DNA of 64,000 bases from Chamaelirium japonicum (GCA_947650365.1 OX393550.1:46849360-46913359), one strand, 5' to 3'; positions 45,690-58,430 are shown, counted from the first letter of the stretch. Translations and numbers: made by a program. The notes: generated by a model not told the origin, from the sequence alone.

Positions 45690-47973
45690 TATACCGGTGT
45701 TGCAGAGCCACGACCTCGTGGTTATGCTCCTGGTCCTTCACCACTAGCTCGGCTCAGTGCACCTCATGAAGGGCAATGACCTCGGCCGCTCGGGCCACTT
45801 GCTCTGTAGCCAGGCCAGCCAAGGCCTCATCGTGACCCATATTAGAGCGACCTCACGAGCCGCATTGGCACGGTCTAGGTCAGACAGAAGACCTCTGATG
45901 AGGAAAGCTGCACCTTCCTGCTCCTTCTCCTTTGCCTCCAATAGGGACTGGAGTTTAACGAGTTCTGCTCGCAGTCCAACGGCCCCCTGCTCGAGCCGAG
46001 CTGCCTCGACTTGGTGAGCCTCGACCTCAGAGTCCCTCTACGTAAGAGACTCTCGAAGGCTGGACAACTAGCCCTGGAGCTGTGCCACTACTGCGTCCTT
46101 CTTCCATAGGTCCTCTTGGGCCACGCTCTGTGTCCAACGAACTCTCCTCTTCTCCACCTCCACCACTTCCGTAATAAAGGCATGCTCGTGGACTAGGTGC
46201 ATGACCGGGCGGACGTTCTCAGGTCCGGGGGCTGGATTGGAGAGTTGTGGAACAGATGGAGCTCTCGAGCCTCTTACCCTGCCCTCTCACCGACCTGGGC
46301 AAGGCCTGCAAGACCCTGCGAGGGAGGCAATAGTTAGACGCACAAAGCACTTTATTTCTCAGTCATAGAATATGAGACAAATGTACCTAAACAAAGTGCG
46401 AGATCGAGCTTCGCAGAAGAGGGGCCCATGGCTTGGACACATCTTCGTCGTAATCCCTGAGAAGGATATATCCCCCGGCCAAGGTCAGAGCGACCCAAGG
46501 GTCTGCGGAGTTGTCGTCCTCCAAGACTAGATGGCTCCCCCCTCCCTCCTCGCGGACAATCAGGGGACGCCGGAAGAGAGGGCGCCTTGTTCTGCCATCC
46601 TCGTCACCAAGCGGATCATTGAAGGGCTGCTCTGGCTTTCCGACAACATCGTTCCTGAGCTGTTCACCCTCGACTGCATGAAGGAATGAAGATCGATAGA
46701 CGGATAATTAAGCAAAGGATTTTTTTTGAGACTACCTCACAGGAACTTACAAGCGGGCTTAAGCTGAACTCCCGAACTTTGGACCCTGGGGCTTGACGGG
46801 GTCCATTCCCCCGGACCCCTGGGGCTTGACGGGGGATGTCTTGCGGTCTCTTTTCTCCGCCCGACCTTCGTGAGGGATATTCAGCTGTAAGGGATCACCC
46901 CCCAAGTGAAGGGGGACGACCCTAGAAGGATTAATGGCAGGTCTACCCGGTGGATCGATTTGGGTGGGTCCCAACCCTAAAATCTTCAGGCTCTCGCTGT
47001 AATCGTAGTGTGTGGGGCTGGGGACAGAGTGGCTACCTCGGGGGGTTGTCCCATCGAGCCTACCCCTGCTTCCGCCATCGCCACAGCCCAAGGGATCAAT
47101 TTCATTATCGCGATCAAGACCCCGTCCATCATCATCGCCACCATTGCCGCCGTCACCGTCACTATCCACATCGTCGCTATACTCGTTATTGCCATCACGA
47201 TCATCTTCCTCCTCGCCGCTGCTTCCATCACCATCGCTAGACGATCTTCTCGCTTGGATGCTCTCGCCAGGAGACCTACCTCGAGGCATATCCCCTCCCT
47301 GAATAATGGTCACTTGCCCCGCCACAGACACATAAGGGTCAGATCGAAAAACGATTTCCCAGAAATCTGGCGTGCGTTCATAGATATCCTCCATCTGGTC
47401 ATCGATGAGGTCACGCTTCTTCTGTGTCCTCCTCCCCTTGATGAACTCGTATCGAAAAGAGATCGTTTTGGGTAGGAGGTGGTTGAACTCCGGCACCTCA
47501 AACCTGCCATGCCAGTCCCCAACCAGGCGTAGGGGCTGGGCTGTCCAAATCGGTTCAGAGTCTGGGAGACCGTCGAACACCGGGGCCACTAAGGAACGAC
47601 CTCTGAAGCATCCTCCCTAGATCCCTTGGAACAGAATCCTCTTCATGAGGTATTTGCCAAAGAACCAGTCGAGGTCGACCGAATCCCCAATGGTGCAGAG
47701 AATGTCATAGCAACGGAGTATCCGCCTAGAGTTCCCGTCCAACTTGCACAGGTAAGGATGGAGATAAGCGAGGAGCCGCCCGGAGAAGGTCCTCAGCGAC
47801 AACGATAGTCCAGCACGCAGCTACCCACCATAGATGATGGTGTAGCCGGGGTCAACGGAGCCAGTGAAATCGGTGGGCCGAACATCACACTAGTGAAAAA
47901 AGGGAAACTCCTCCTTTAGCACGATAAGCTGCTCCTCTGGGGTGAGAATCGTGTTGTCCCAATGACGAGCCAT
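45690..47973 (-). pseudogene. Antisense-ORF gene of a Tat-lineage Ty3/gypsy element
   Basis: Minus-strand gene of at least three exons. The first exon begins at the ATG at 47973 (MARHWDNTILTPEEQLIVLK). Its middle reads FSGRLLAYLHPYLCKLDGNS, then RRILRCYDILC, then VFDGLPDSEPIW. This is the pattern of the plant 'putative gypsy type transposon' domain (PF04195 / Transposase_28). A Ser/Gly/Asp-rich linker follows (GEEEDDRDGNNEYSDD), then a coiled-coil tail (46,200-45,750: SLLEAKEKEQEGAAFLIRGL). Three in-frame TAG stops (47890-47892, 47821-47823, 47617-47619) interrupt the first exon without any frameshift. Such genes are known as antisense extra ORFs between pol and the 3' LTR of Tat elements. 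Their function is unknown. Confidence 0.55.
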
Positions 47974-49149
47974 TGCCGAATGAAAGAAGTAATTGCAGAA
48001 AACAAGAAGGAAGGAGAAAGGGATGACGCAATGCAGGACAAGCATCCTGTTCGCGCGCTAAGGGAACTATTTGAAGGGTTGAAATGTCGCCCATGGTTTG
48101 GAATCGACAAAGCCAGAATGATAGAATGATCCAGAGCGTCGAAAGGGGAGAGATCCAAGGGTCGAGGGATCAACCGCCTCGACAATTGGGATCCCCATTT
48201 AAGAACGATAGGATTGTGGCCTCCACTACAGGGGCTCGAGAGAGACAATGATGATTCCCCGTCACGTCCACGAGCTGTCACTCCAGATTCAGGGCACGCG
48301 GTGAAACACTGATGGATAAAACTTTTGGCCCAATGTCTTGAGACACAAGAACCGAAAGGGGGTTTTTGTAGAAGGGGTTTCCCGGTGCGCTGACCAGATG
48401 ATGACACATATACAATGGAACCGCCCGGCTTGGCCCGACCTAGAGATCTAAAGAGTCAGACCGGTCGGACCAGGTCTAATCCGATCTAACCCGATCCACG
48501 GGCTACACCTATAACAAAGTGTGAGCCCTAGAGAAGGATTGAAGTAACCTTAGCTCCCTGATGGGAGCTAGGTCGAGGAAAAGGTCTGGCAAGTCATGGA
48601 CCTGGCCCGGCAACCCGGACCCCCGTAGAAGACCGACCTGATTGGCGGTGGAGAGCCGTCCCTGGGTGAAGAAAGATCGGAAGACACTCGTAATGGCTAG
48701 AGAACCTTGACGGACTTCTAGGGATTACCAGGCTGGATGATCCTGATGATATCTCGCCCATTGCGATCAAAGGTCTCCCAAGACTAATCAGGGGCTCACA
48801 ATCAACAGCAGCTAGAAGGAAATAAATAAAAGGCGTCTGATCATAAAAGATCTGCCATAATCATCCCGAGATTCTCGGAGTAAATCCTAGGAGCAATAGG
48901 CACATGACATGCATGAGAAGATCTATAAAAGAACCCCCCTTTTCATGGGTAGGCAATTTCTTGCTTTCGAACCCTAGACCACGCCTGGTCTTCTTCTTGT
49001 TAATGTTTTTCCCTTCCCTGACTTGAGCGTCAGAGGGACCTTGGCTCGGAGGCGAGCCTTGGTCTTTTTGCAGGTATTGCGGGAAGGAGGTGGAGACGAG
49101 CACTCCATTTGACGATCGGGTATAGCCGATGGGTTTTCCCCGCCCCACA
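47974..49149 (+). mobile_element. Probable 3' LTR region of the Tat-like element
   Basis: GATCTATAAAAGAACCCCCC (48930) is followed by TTGAGCGTCAGAGGGACCTT and TTTTTGCAGGTATTGCGGG, a layout frequent in LTRs of plant Ty3/gypsy Tat elements. The right end is CCCCGCCCCACA at 49149, where TNP2 coding sequence abruptly begins. The left LTR boundary and a polypurine tract could not be fixed. No gag-pol is present, so the element is a truncated plus-strand copy. Confidence 0.45.
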
Positions 49150-50119
49150 GTATCCTTCAATAATTGATCCCTCCGGATGACTCTTATTACAAACATATGA
49201 TTTCAATTTTTGTAAGTACCTAGTTTGAAAAGAAAATTTATGGATAAATACATCAATAAACGATCAAATACATTAAAGATTGAGATGTTTATACTTCTTA
49301 ATAAAATACATCCAGCGGTAATGAACTGGACTATCGAGCTTGGCCTTTTTTACTAAGTAAACGATCAAATGCACCATGACATCAAAGAAGGTAGGTGGAA
49401 ATATCATCTCTATCTTGCACAATATAATTATAGTATCCCTCTCTGTCTGATCAAGTTGGTCCACTCTAAGTACATTCAAGCACAACTACCTAAAAAACAT
49501 ACTGAGCTCAATAAAGGGACCGGACACCTGTTTGGCTAAATTCCCACATATAGCAATGGATAATAATCGTGACATGAGAACATGACAATCATAGCTCTTT
49601 AATTAATCTAGACAACTTTCGACGATTCTCTTACACACATCGTGCGATATTCGAAGAGTAATCGTTCAGTAATTTCAAAGAACGTAGGAATACACATAAT
49701 ATTATTTTCTACTGTGAGCTTATGGAGTAACAAGCAACTGGCAACACATATTTATCCCTAAGCTCTTCGGAATGAAATAATTTTTTGATGCCCAACTCCT
49801 TAAGATTGAGACAAGATTTAAGATTATCTTTCTTCTTGGGAATAAAATAGGACAATTCGCCAATCACTGTATGACACACTTATATTCCCAAAAGGGTTAA
49901 AGCTATTGTTAGCAAGCCCTAACATGATGATGCGAACTTCATATGCGAATTCAAGATAAGTCTGATCAAAATCTTTTCATGTTAGAGAGTCGGTCGTATG
50001 TCTCATAACCTCGTCATTTGTATGTTCTCGTGCATGCCACCTCATGTGCTCAGCAGTCTTCGATGACATAAATAACATTTGAAAACTGTCCCTAAGCAAG
50101 AAGTATAAGAGACCTTTAC

Positions 50120-50121
<2 letters not shown>

Positions 50122-50180
<59 letters not shown>
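50122..50180. repeat. (TA)n microsatellite, left of palindrome
   Basis: 59 bp of perfect TA immediately before the foldback element. Confidence 0.95.
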
Positions 50181-50936
<756 letters not shown>

Positions 50937-51789
50937 CCTTCGGTTGGTACTAGACTCGGCATCCGCCTCTTTATATCTCAGTGCTTTGTATATGTTGCAT
51001 ATTCGAACTCCTTCCGGTACAACATACAATCATTCACGCATGCATCGATTTTTTCATAACCAAGCAAAGATCTTGCATTGTCTTTTTCGCCTCATAGAAT
51101 GATTTCGATAATATCTCATCCATGGGAAAAACATTTTTCCATAACTCTAGCAATATATTAAATGACCTATTACTCCAACCATTAAGGCATTTCAAATGAA
51201 GAAGTTTTACATTAAAAGAGAGTTTTGAAAACTTTTCATATCGCGGGTATAGAGGTTATTTGGCATCTTTGAGCAATATGTAGAACTTGTCCGCTTGATT
51301 ATTGGGCTGATCACCTGATGACATTTTTATGCCTGCTCTACCTTGCAAATCATGTATCATATCCTCCATATCATTGCTATCGTCTGTATTAATATCATCA
51401 TCAACAACTATTTTGTTCTCATTTTCACTGTGAGCTGCCATGGGGACTACATCTAGTTCCTCACCTTGCGAGAAGTAACGAGTATAGCTAATATTAATGC
51501 CATGCATTACCAGATTAACCTCATATTCCTCTCGAACCTTCATAGTCACCCTTGCACAGTCTATACAAGGACATATAATTTTTCCATCAAACGGTGCAAG
51601 ACGCTCAAATACAAAATCCAAAAAATTTCTGACTCCTTTACTGTTATCTAAGCTCATCTAATTCGAATTAAGCATCCAACTCTTATCGATCGAAGATATC
51701 TCTGTCTATCTAGCCAAACATATACCTGCAGTCATTTCAAACCATGCCTATAAGACTCTGCTCCAACCATACCGATTATTTAAGTATTT

Positions 51790-52450
51790 GGGTAGCTCCA
51801 TATAAAGGATAGACCATTGCCCTAACTCTAAATAGTTCAAATGGACCCAATGCCAGACCCCTTTTAGAAATAGAAAAATGACAATAACTCAAAATGGTCC
51901 AAATAGAACTAGAAAAATGGCAATAGCTTCCACCCAATTTTAGTTAATGGGGTTAGGTCCCAAACCCGAAGACCTGTCATCGACTGTGTCAAGCTACACT
52001 AATCCTTAGAATCTACAAGGTCTTAAACAATATTAGGATTTCATGGTAAGTATCTCACTTTCATACTCTAAATTGTTCAAATGGACCCAAGGCTCGACTC
52101 CTTTTGGAACGAGAAAAATGGCGATAGCTTCCGCCCAATTTTAGTTAATAGAGTTAGGTCCCAAGCCCGAAGGCCAGTCATCGGCTGTGGCAAGACACAC
52201 CAGTCCTTAGAATCTACAAGTTCTTAAACGATATTAGGATTTCGTGGTAAGTATCTCACTCTCATACTCTAAATTGTTCAAATGGGCCCAAGACCCGACT
52301 ACTTTTGAAAATAGAAAAATAGCGATAGCTTCAGCCTATTTTTATTAATGGGGTTAGGTCCCAAGCTCGAAGGCCTGTCATCGGCTGTGGCGAGCCACAC
52401 TAGTCCTTAGAATTTACAAGGTCTTAAACGATATTAGGATTTTGTGGTAA
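51790..52450. repeat. ~200 bp tandem repeat, 3 copies
   Basis: CCTTAGAATCTACAAGGTCT recurs at about 52002, 52206 and 52406, with AATTTTAGTTAATGGGGTTA in each unit. The mirror arm (57060-57290) has one unit. Confidence 0.85.
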
Positions 52451-52489
52451 GTCCACATATAGAGAATTAGGATTTCGTGGTACATTTAA

Positions 52490-52815
52490 ACGTAAATCTA
52501 ACCCTAACCACTAACCCTAAAACCTAACCCTAACCAGTCACAAAGGTCTACGAATTTCTCAAAAAATCTTTGAATATTCACCTAACCCTATCCTAACCTA
52601 ATCTAAACCCTAACCTAACCTAAGATAAAACCTAAACCTAAACCTAACTCTAACCCTAATCCTAACCTTAACCCTAAACCTAAAACTAAACACTAAACCT
52701 AACCCTAACCCTAATCCTAAACTTACACCCTAAACCCTAACCTAAATCCTAAACCTAATCTAAACCCTAAACCTAACCCTAATCCTAATCCTAAACTTAA
52801 ACCCTAAACCCCAAC
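52490..52815. repeat. Degenerate telomere-like CCCTAA tract
   Basis: CCCTAACC/CCTAAACC/CCTAATCC words over about 320 bp. The mirror arm carries TTAGGG-type words at 55745-55975, so the pair points symmetrically. Confidence 0.8.
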
Positions 52816-53287
52816 CACGGTATCACCATGGTTATGGTGTCTGAGGCTACTATAGCAAATTATTCGCCCCAAACCACAATATGTATCACCGTGGTTCGGG
52901 GTCCGAGTGTCCATCATTGACGCAAAGACGGAACTACATAGAGACTGCCCCCCCCCCCCAATTTTGGATTGGGTAAATAACGATTTGCCCCCCTAAAGTT
53001 ATAGAAAAGAGTATATATTTTAAAAGGGGAAGTTTGGCATAAGTCCTTTTTGAGAGATGACTTTTAGTTATATGACATGTTAATGTCAAAATATAGCTCA
53101 AGTCTCTCCTGAAAAATATATACTCCTTCTCAAATGAATGTATACTCTTTCTAAGGATGAATATAGACTTTTTTCAGAAGATGAATGTGTACTTGTAGGG
53201 ACCTTAGCTGATATATATAGCAAATTATGATGTCCTGCAGCTAATATTGCAAAATAGTTAAGGACCTATACCTAATTTGTCAATTTG
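52816..53287. other. Non-coding left-arm DNA
   Basis: Contains the arm markers CCACGGTATCACCATGG and GGATTGGGTAAATAACGA and a TGTATACTCTTTCTAAGGAT repeat shared with about 55660. No gene. Confidence 0.6.
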
Positions 53288-53476
53288 AAAAGAAAAATAC
53301 TATTCAGCCTGAAGATTTTCCCGAATCCGCTCAGCCCGATTGACATGGCAGCATAAGACTGGTGGTTTGAGATATTTAAATCTCACTAGTGAGATTCAAC
53401 CACTACTTGTGGGCTGCCACGTCAATCGGGCAGAGCGAAATCGGGAAAACCTTCGGGCTGAGTAGCATTTCTCATT
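53288..53476. mobile_element. Palindromic MITE
   Basis: CTGAAGATTTTCCCGAATCC...GCCCGATTGACATGGCAGC is mirrored by GCTGCCACGTCAATCGGGC...GGGAAAACCTTCGGGCTGAG around a centre of TCTCACTAGTGAGA. A split copy is at 43456-44390. Confidence 0.85.
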
Positions 53477-53759
53477 TTAAAAACTATGTCACTTCCTACA
53501 ATTCAATTTTAATCAGATAAAAATGATCAACTAATGAAATTAAGTAGTTCACAAAAGGGGTAATGTACTAACATTTCAAAGTTTAGGGTGCGATTTGGAA
53601 TTGAAAAAAATTAGGGTTACCAAAAAGGGAGGAGGAGGAGGAGCAGACAGTGCCGACGGACCGAGGTCGGAGGCGTGCGAGAGGAGAGGGGAGGGGAGGT
53701 GGGAGGCGCACGGGAGGGGTGGGGGAGGAAAGGCCGGAGGGGATCTATCACAGTGAATA
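53477..53759. other. G-rich leader mirror of the TNP2 5' region
   Basis: GGAGGAGGAGG and GGGGAGGGGAGG words mirror the C-rich 54720-54950 tract. A reading frame here (53650-53856) is compositional. Confidence 0.5.
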
Positions 53760-54700
53760 CAGGCCGGGGGGTCAAGCTCGGGTTAATAATAACTGGAGTT
53801 TATATCAACGAACATATTTTTTCCGTCGGTATAATACAGTTTTAGCGCTGAATTGAAAACAATCCGTTGGTTTAAATCAAAATTTAATAGCGACGAAAAT
53901 AATTTTAACCGTCGGTAAAGAAATAAATACAATTGAGAATTAAAAAAAAATATTATTGACGAAACATGTATAACTCGTCGGTAATATAATATTTTACCGA
54001 CGGTAAATAATATTTCTGAAGATATATTATTTATACCGACGGGTATTAATTAGCTGTTGGTATAAAATATCCAAAAAATTAGTAAAAAATTAAATATGTT
54101 ATATCGACGGATACATATAAATCCGTCGGCATTAATAGTTATTTTACCAACGGTAAATAATATTATTGTCGGTACACTATGAAAGAAAGGTATTTTACAG
54201 ACTGAATTTTTAATTCCCGTCGGTAAAATTTACATTATTACTTACGGATATTATAATATCCATCGGTAAAATAACTTCTATTATTTAATTTTTTTTTTCA
54301 TTTTAATTACTGCAATATAATAATTATCCGTCGGTATAATAGTTATACCGATGGAAACTATTACATCCGTTGGTACAAACTATATATTATCGACGGTAAA
54401 AACGTACATGTCCGTATTATAAATTGTTATAATTAAAAAAAAATTGATATTATTTACCAAAGGGAAACTTATACCGTTGGTAAATAACTCATTTGTGCAG
54501 ACGGTTTCTATTATTGTCATCAGTAAAATATATATATTATCGACGGTAATCAATGACCCATCGGCATTATAAATTTTTATATATAATAAATTTTTTGATA
54601 TTATATACCGATGGATATTTTTGTCTGTCACCAAAAATTAATTCTTTACTGACGGATTATTTTATTTTCGTTGATTAAAAGTCTGTAATAAAATAGCTGA
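53760..54700. mobile_element. CACTA subterminal-repeat block at the axis of the inverted repeat
   Basis: At least twenty ACCGACGG/CCGTCGGTA-type words in both orientations, AT-rich between. No CACT(A) terminus is visible at the axis near 54270. Begins with GGGGGGTCAAGCTCGGGTTA, like the end of the CACTA last exon (GAGGGGTCAAGCTAGGGTAC at 61905). Confidence 0.7.
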
Positions 54701-54719
54701 ACCCAAGTCCCACCTCCCT

Positions 54720-54950
54720 GCCCTAACTATTCCCCCCCTCTAATTCCCCCCTCCCCCCTCCCCTCCCCGGTCTTGATCCCCCTTCCCCCCCTCCCGACCT
54801 CCGCTTCGGCGCGCCTCCGGCTCCGCAGCCTCTCCTCCTCACCCCGCCCGTTGACCTCTCCTCCTCCTCCTCCTCTCCTCCTCCTCCTCCTCCTCCACCT
54901 CCTCCTCCACCTCCTCCTCTTCTCCTCCTCCTCCTCCTCCCCTTTGTTTA
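54720..54950. repeat. CT-rich tract with (CTC)n
   Basis: CCTCCTCCTCC runs, probably the transcribed leader of the plus-strand TNP2 gene. Leu/Ser/Pro-rich frames here are compositional. Confidence 0.7.
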
Positions 54951-55400
54951 ATTTGTTGCAAATCGCACCCTAAAGTTTGAAATGTTAGCACAATACCCCT
55001 TTGTCAACTACTTAATTTCCTCATTTGATAATTTTTATCAGATTAAAACTGAATTGCAGGGGGCAAAATGTAGTTTTGCCTCCTAAAGTTTGCTTGGTTA
55101 ATTTTGTTCCAAATTGCACCTACCCTAAAGGTTGAAATGTTAGCACAATACCCCTTTGTCAACTACTTAATTTCCTTATTTGAAAATTTTTATTTGATTA
55201 AAACTGAATTGTAGAGATCAAAATCTAGTTTTGCTTGGTTAATTTTGTTCCAAATCGCATCCTAAAGTTTGAAATGTTAGCACAATACCCATTTGTCAAC
55301 TACTTAATTTCCTAATTTGATAATTTTTATCTGATTAAAACTGAATTGTAGGGGGCAAAATGTAGATTTTATAACATGGGGGGGTGTTTTTGAGCTAAAC
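54951..55400. repeat. ~150 bp direct repeat, 3 copies
   Basis: GAAATGTTAGCACAATACCC followed by TTTGTCAACTACTTAATTTC occurs at about 54980, 55136 and 55273. The left arm (53,490-53,610) has one diverged copy. Confidence 0.85.
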
Positions 55401-55744
55401 TTCAAGGGGGCAAAGGATACGTTATTTACCCAATCCAAAATTTAAGGAGGGCCATAGCCCCCCCTTTGTCTATGTAGTTCTATCTCTGCATCCATGCCGG
55501 CCAGAATAATAGTTGTTGACTCCCGGACCCCGAGCCACGGTGATACCGTGGTTTGGGGCGACTAATTTGCTATATTAGCCTTAGGACACCATAATTTGTT
55601 ATATTATCCTCAAGACACCATAATTTGCTATATTAGCTAAGGTCCTACGAGTATACATTCGTCTTCAGAATGAGTATATATTTGTCTTCAGAAAGTGTAT
55701 ACATTCGTTTTAGAAAGAGTATACATTCGTCTTCAGAAAGTGTA

Positions 55745-55975
55745 TATATTCGTTAGGGTTTAGGATTAGGGTTAAGTTTAGTGTTTAGGTTTAGGTTAGG
55801 GTTTAGGGTTTAGAATTAGGGTTAGGGTTATGTTTAGTGTTTAGGTTTAGGTTTAGGGTTTAGGTTTAGGTAATAGGATTAGGGTTAGACTTAGGTTTAG
55901 GGTTTAGGTTAGGATTTAGATTAGGTTTGGGGTTTAGGTTAGGATTAGGGTTAGGGTTAGCTAGGTTACCTTACC
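55745..55975. repeat. Degenerate telomere-like TTAGGG tract
   Basis: GGGTTTAGGTTAGG/GGGTTAGGGTTAGG words. Mirror of 52490-52815. Confidence 0.8.
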
Positions 55976-55979
55976 CAAG

Positions 55980-56135
55980 CCTTGAAAAAAATATTAATGT
56001 ACCCATACTCATATCCATACCCAAACGTTAAATAGGGTAGAGTTTCTATACCCGTATGTACCCTATCAAGTTGAGTTCCTATACCCATACCCTATCCAAA
56101 CCTTGTACAACCCATACCCAAGTCTTTTAAAAACC
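55980..56135. mobile_element. hAT-like MITE interior fragment
   Basis: Repeated ACCCATACCCAAA/GGGTATAG-like words as in 4107-4340. No termini remain. Confidence 0.4.
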
Positions 56136-56455
56136 TTGTACAACCCATGCTCATACTCCTACCTAGGGTAAAATGGGAAATTAGAGTACGGTGGAAGGAA
56201 AAATGGGTTAGTGGGATGGCTATTCCCAAAAATAAATCACACCTTGAATCTTCCACCGCGGATGAAAATTCGAGACATGACAGCTTGGGACATGAACCTA
56301 GAAGGAACTTAAATATAGGACTTGAGTATAAGTCTTGAGATAGGAAGACTAAGTTTACAAAATACTAGGATTATGAGCCTAGGTTAATTACAGTTTACTT
56401 AAAATATATATGTGTTTCATATTTAAAAGTATTCTAATTAAAGTCTTTTGTTTAG

Positions 56456-56863
56456 ATGTCAGGAGATTATGTTCAGGCTGATACGTGGCAACCATTGATT
56501 GGCAAGAGCCGAGGTGGTGTAGGCTCCAGCTCCAGTTTCGACGATAGATCCTTCCTCTACGAGGATAGAGTCGATGAGGCTGCTACAGAGTCAGGTAGAG
56601 CCTCAGCGCACGGCTTAGTATACTAGGCTAGTCATGCAGAGGCCACGATGCCACAGATGTGGATTCTTTGGACACGTTACTGCAACAGCCACCCCGGGAG
56701 AGCACATACCTACCAGTGTTGTTGGGATAGGGGTATGTGCTTAACCTGTGGTCGGATAGGGCACGTGTGAGTGATGTGTCCTTTGAAGGACGTCTACTTA
56801 ACGTGTGGCATTTTAGGCCACCTGATGAAGGATTGCTCTCAGATGGGCATTGGACATCCATAG
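56456..56863 (+). pseudogene. Zinc-knuckle (gag-like) fragment
   Basis: One plus-strand frame reads MSGDYVQADTWQPLIGKSRG and later CLTCGRIGHV, a stop, VMC, and CLTCGILGHLMKDC. These are two CX2CX4HX4C knuckles of the kind found in retrotransposon gag proteins, which bind RNA. Two in-frame stops (near 56623 and 56769) are present. No protease or pol follows. It is an insertion in the right arm that the left arm lacks. Confidence 0.55.
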
Positions 56864-56965
56864 CAAGACACTGAGTAGTCTTTCATCTATGTATATGTAC
56901 TTTTGGAGTTTATGACTTTTTGGACGTGTATATGTGTACTTGGATATAATCAGATAGTCATGTAT

Positions 56966-56969
<4 letters not shown>

Positions 56970-57027
<58 letters not shown>
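56970..57027. repeat. (TA)n microsatellite
   Basis: 58 bp of perfect TA. Confidence 0.95.
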
Positions 57028-57031
<4 letters not shown>

Positions 57032-57402
57032 CGTGTTGTGCATTTCATCCTTCTTTCTACTTCTGAAGAATTCCCTAATATCGTTTAAGACCTTATACAT
57101 TCTAAGGACTGGTGTGACTTACCACAGACGATGATTGGCCTTCGGGCATGGGACCTAACTCCATTAACTAAAATTGGGTGGAAGCTAAAGCCATGAACTA
57201 AAATTGGGCGGATGCTGTCGCCATTTTTCTATTTCCATAAGAAGTCGGGCCTTGGGTCCATTTGAACTATTTGGAGTTAGGGCAATGCTTTGTATTCCAT
57301 ATGGAGCCATCCAAATACTTAGATAACCGGTGTGGTTGGGGTAGAGTCTCATAGACATGATTTAAAATTACTGCAGGTGTATGTTTGGCTATATATGCGA
57401 AG

Positions 57403-58272
57403 ATGTCTTCGATCGATAAGAGTTGGATATGTAATTCGAATCAGATGAGCCAAGAGTACAGAGATGAAGTTAGAAAATTCTTGGATTTTGTATTTGAGCA
57501 TCTTGCACCGCTTGATGGAAAAATTATATATCCCTGTATAGACTTCGAAAGGGTGACTATGAAGGTTCGAGAGCAATATGAGGTTGATTTGGTAATTCGT
57601 GGTATTGATATTAGGTATACTCGTTGGTTCTCGCATGGTGAAGAACTAGATGTAGTCCCCATGGCAGCTCACGGTAAAAATACGAACACAGTGATCAATG
57701 ATGATGATATTAATACGGACGATGACGATAACATGGAGGATATGATACATGATTTGTAAAGTGGAATAGGCACAAAAACTCCGTCAAGTGATCAACCCAA
57801 TATTAAAGCGGACAAGTTCTACATATTTTTTAAGGATGCCGAGCAACATCTATACCCGGGGTGTCGAAGTTTTCAAAACTCTCTTTCACTGTTAAGTTTT
57901 TTCATTTGAAGTACCTCAATGATTGGAGTAAAAGGTTATTTAATATATTACTAGAGTTATTGAAAAAGACTTTTTTCATTGGTGAGACATTACCAAAATC
58001 ATTCTACAAGGTGAAGAATACAATGAAAGATCTTAGGCTTGGTTATAACAAATAGATGCATGCATGAACGATTGTATATTGTACCAGAAGGAATACGAAT
58101 ATGCGTGGTTAGGTCACCATCCAGAGATTATTATGATATAGGAGACATAGTTGCGGGTGTTATCGAGGATGATTTGGAAGCGTACCAGAATGATGAGATA
58201 ATCATCGTCGACGCAACACATGACGAAAATGAAGAGATCGATAATATAAATTGGACTATGAATGATAATTAA
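57403..58272 (+). pseudogene. CACTA TNP2 transposase, mirror copy with internal deletion
   Basis: Starts MSSIDKSWI at 57403. The transposase-associated domain reads RKFLDFVFEHLAPLDGKIIY, YPCIDFERV and YTRWFSHGEELDVV. In the family the second motif ends in Cys; here it is Phe. A stop (57757) precedes KADKFYIFFKDAEQHLYPG, then FSKLSFTVKFFHLKYL, LKKTFFIGETLPKSFY and MKDLRLGYNK, typical of the start of the TNP2 core. After a frame change (DACMNDCILYQKEYEY) it jumps to RDYYDIGDIVAGVIEDD and ends INWTMNDN, probably the gene's C-terminus. The whole catalytic core is missing, so it cannot make transposase. Confidence 0.85.
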
Positions 58273-58294
58273 ATAATAGAAGAAGAGGACTATT

Positions 58295-58430
58295 TCATAT
58301 GTAAATTAATTGGATTGTTTCATATGTAAATTAATTGGACTGTTTCATCATATATAAATTAATTGGATTGTTTCATATGTAAATCAAACTGTTTTATATG
58401 TAAATCAAATTATTTCATATATAATTCAAA
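58295..58430. repeat. ~26 bp tandem repeat, about 5 copies
   Basis: Units of TTGGATTGTTTCATATGTAA with small variations, in the TNP2 3' flank. Confidence 0.8.

Larger units (their letters stand above)
51000..58130. repeat. Large imperfect inverted repeat of two CACTA 5' halves
   Basis: Reading outward from about 54270, both sides carry the same markers in mirror order. These are subterminal CCGTCGGTA words, a CCTCC/GGAGG tract, CAAATCGCACCCTAAA, GTTATTTACCCAATCC, AACCACGGTATCACC, degenerate telomere-like repeats, a TTCTAAGGACTGGTG block, the TNP2 N-terminal exon and the ACAATCGTT...CATGCATG region. Arms are about 3-4 kb, diverged and unequal. The right arm has extra insertions at 55980-57030; the left arm has three tandem copies of a ~200 bp unit. 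No CACTA TIR is visible at the centre. Confidence 0.75.

Noticed and set aside
46950..47475. Plus-strand His/Ser/Ile-rich frames
   Set aside because: Shadows of the Ser/Gly/Asp-rich linker of the minus-strand gene.
44865..49990. Reading the two TNP2 fragments as one gene split by the Tat-like insertion
   Set aside because: The fragments overlap in content (both contain the KDNLKS...LKELGI region), so they are separate copies.
52490..52815. A true telomere or chromosome end
   Set aside because: The repeats are degenerate and interstitial, and mirrored in a CACTA inverted repeat.
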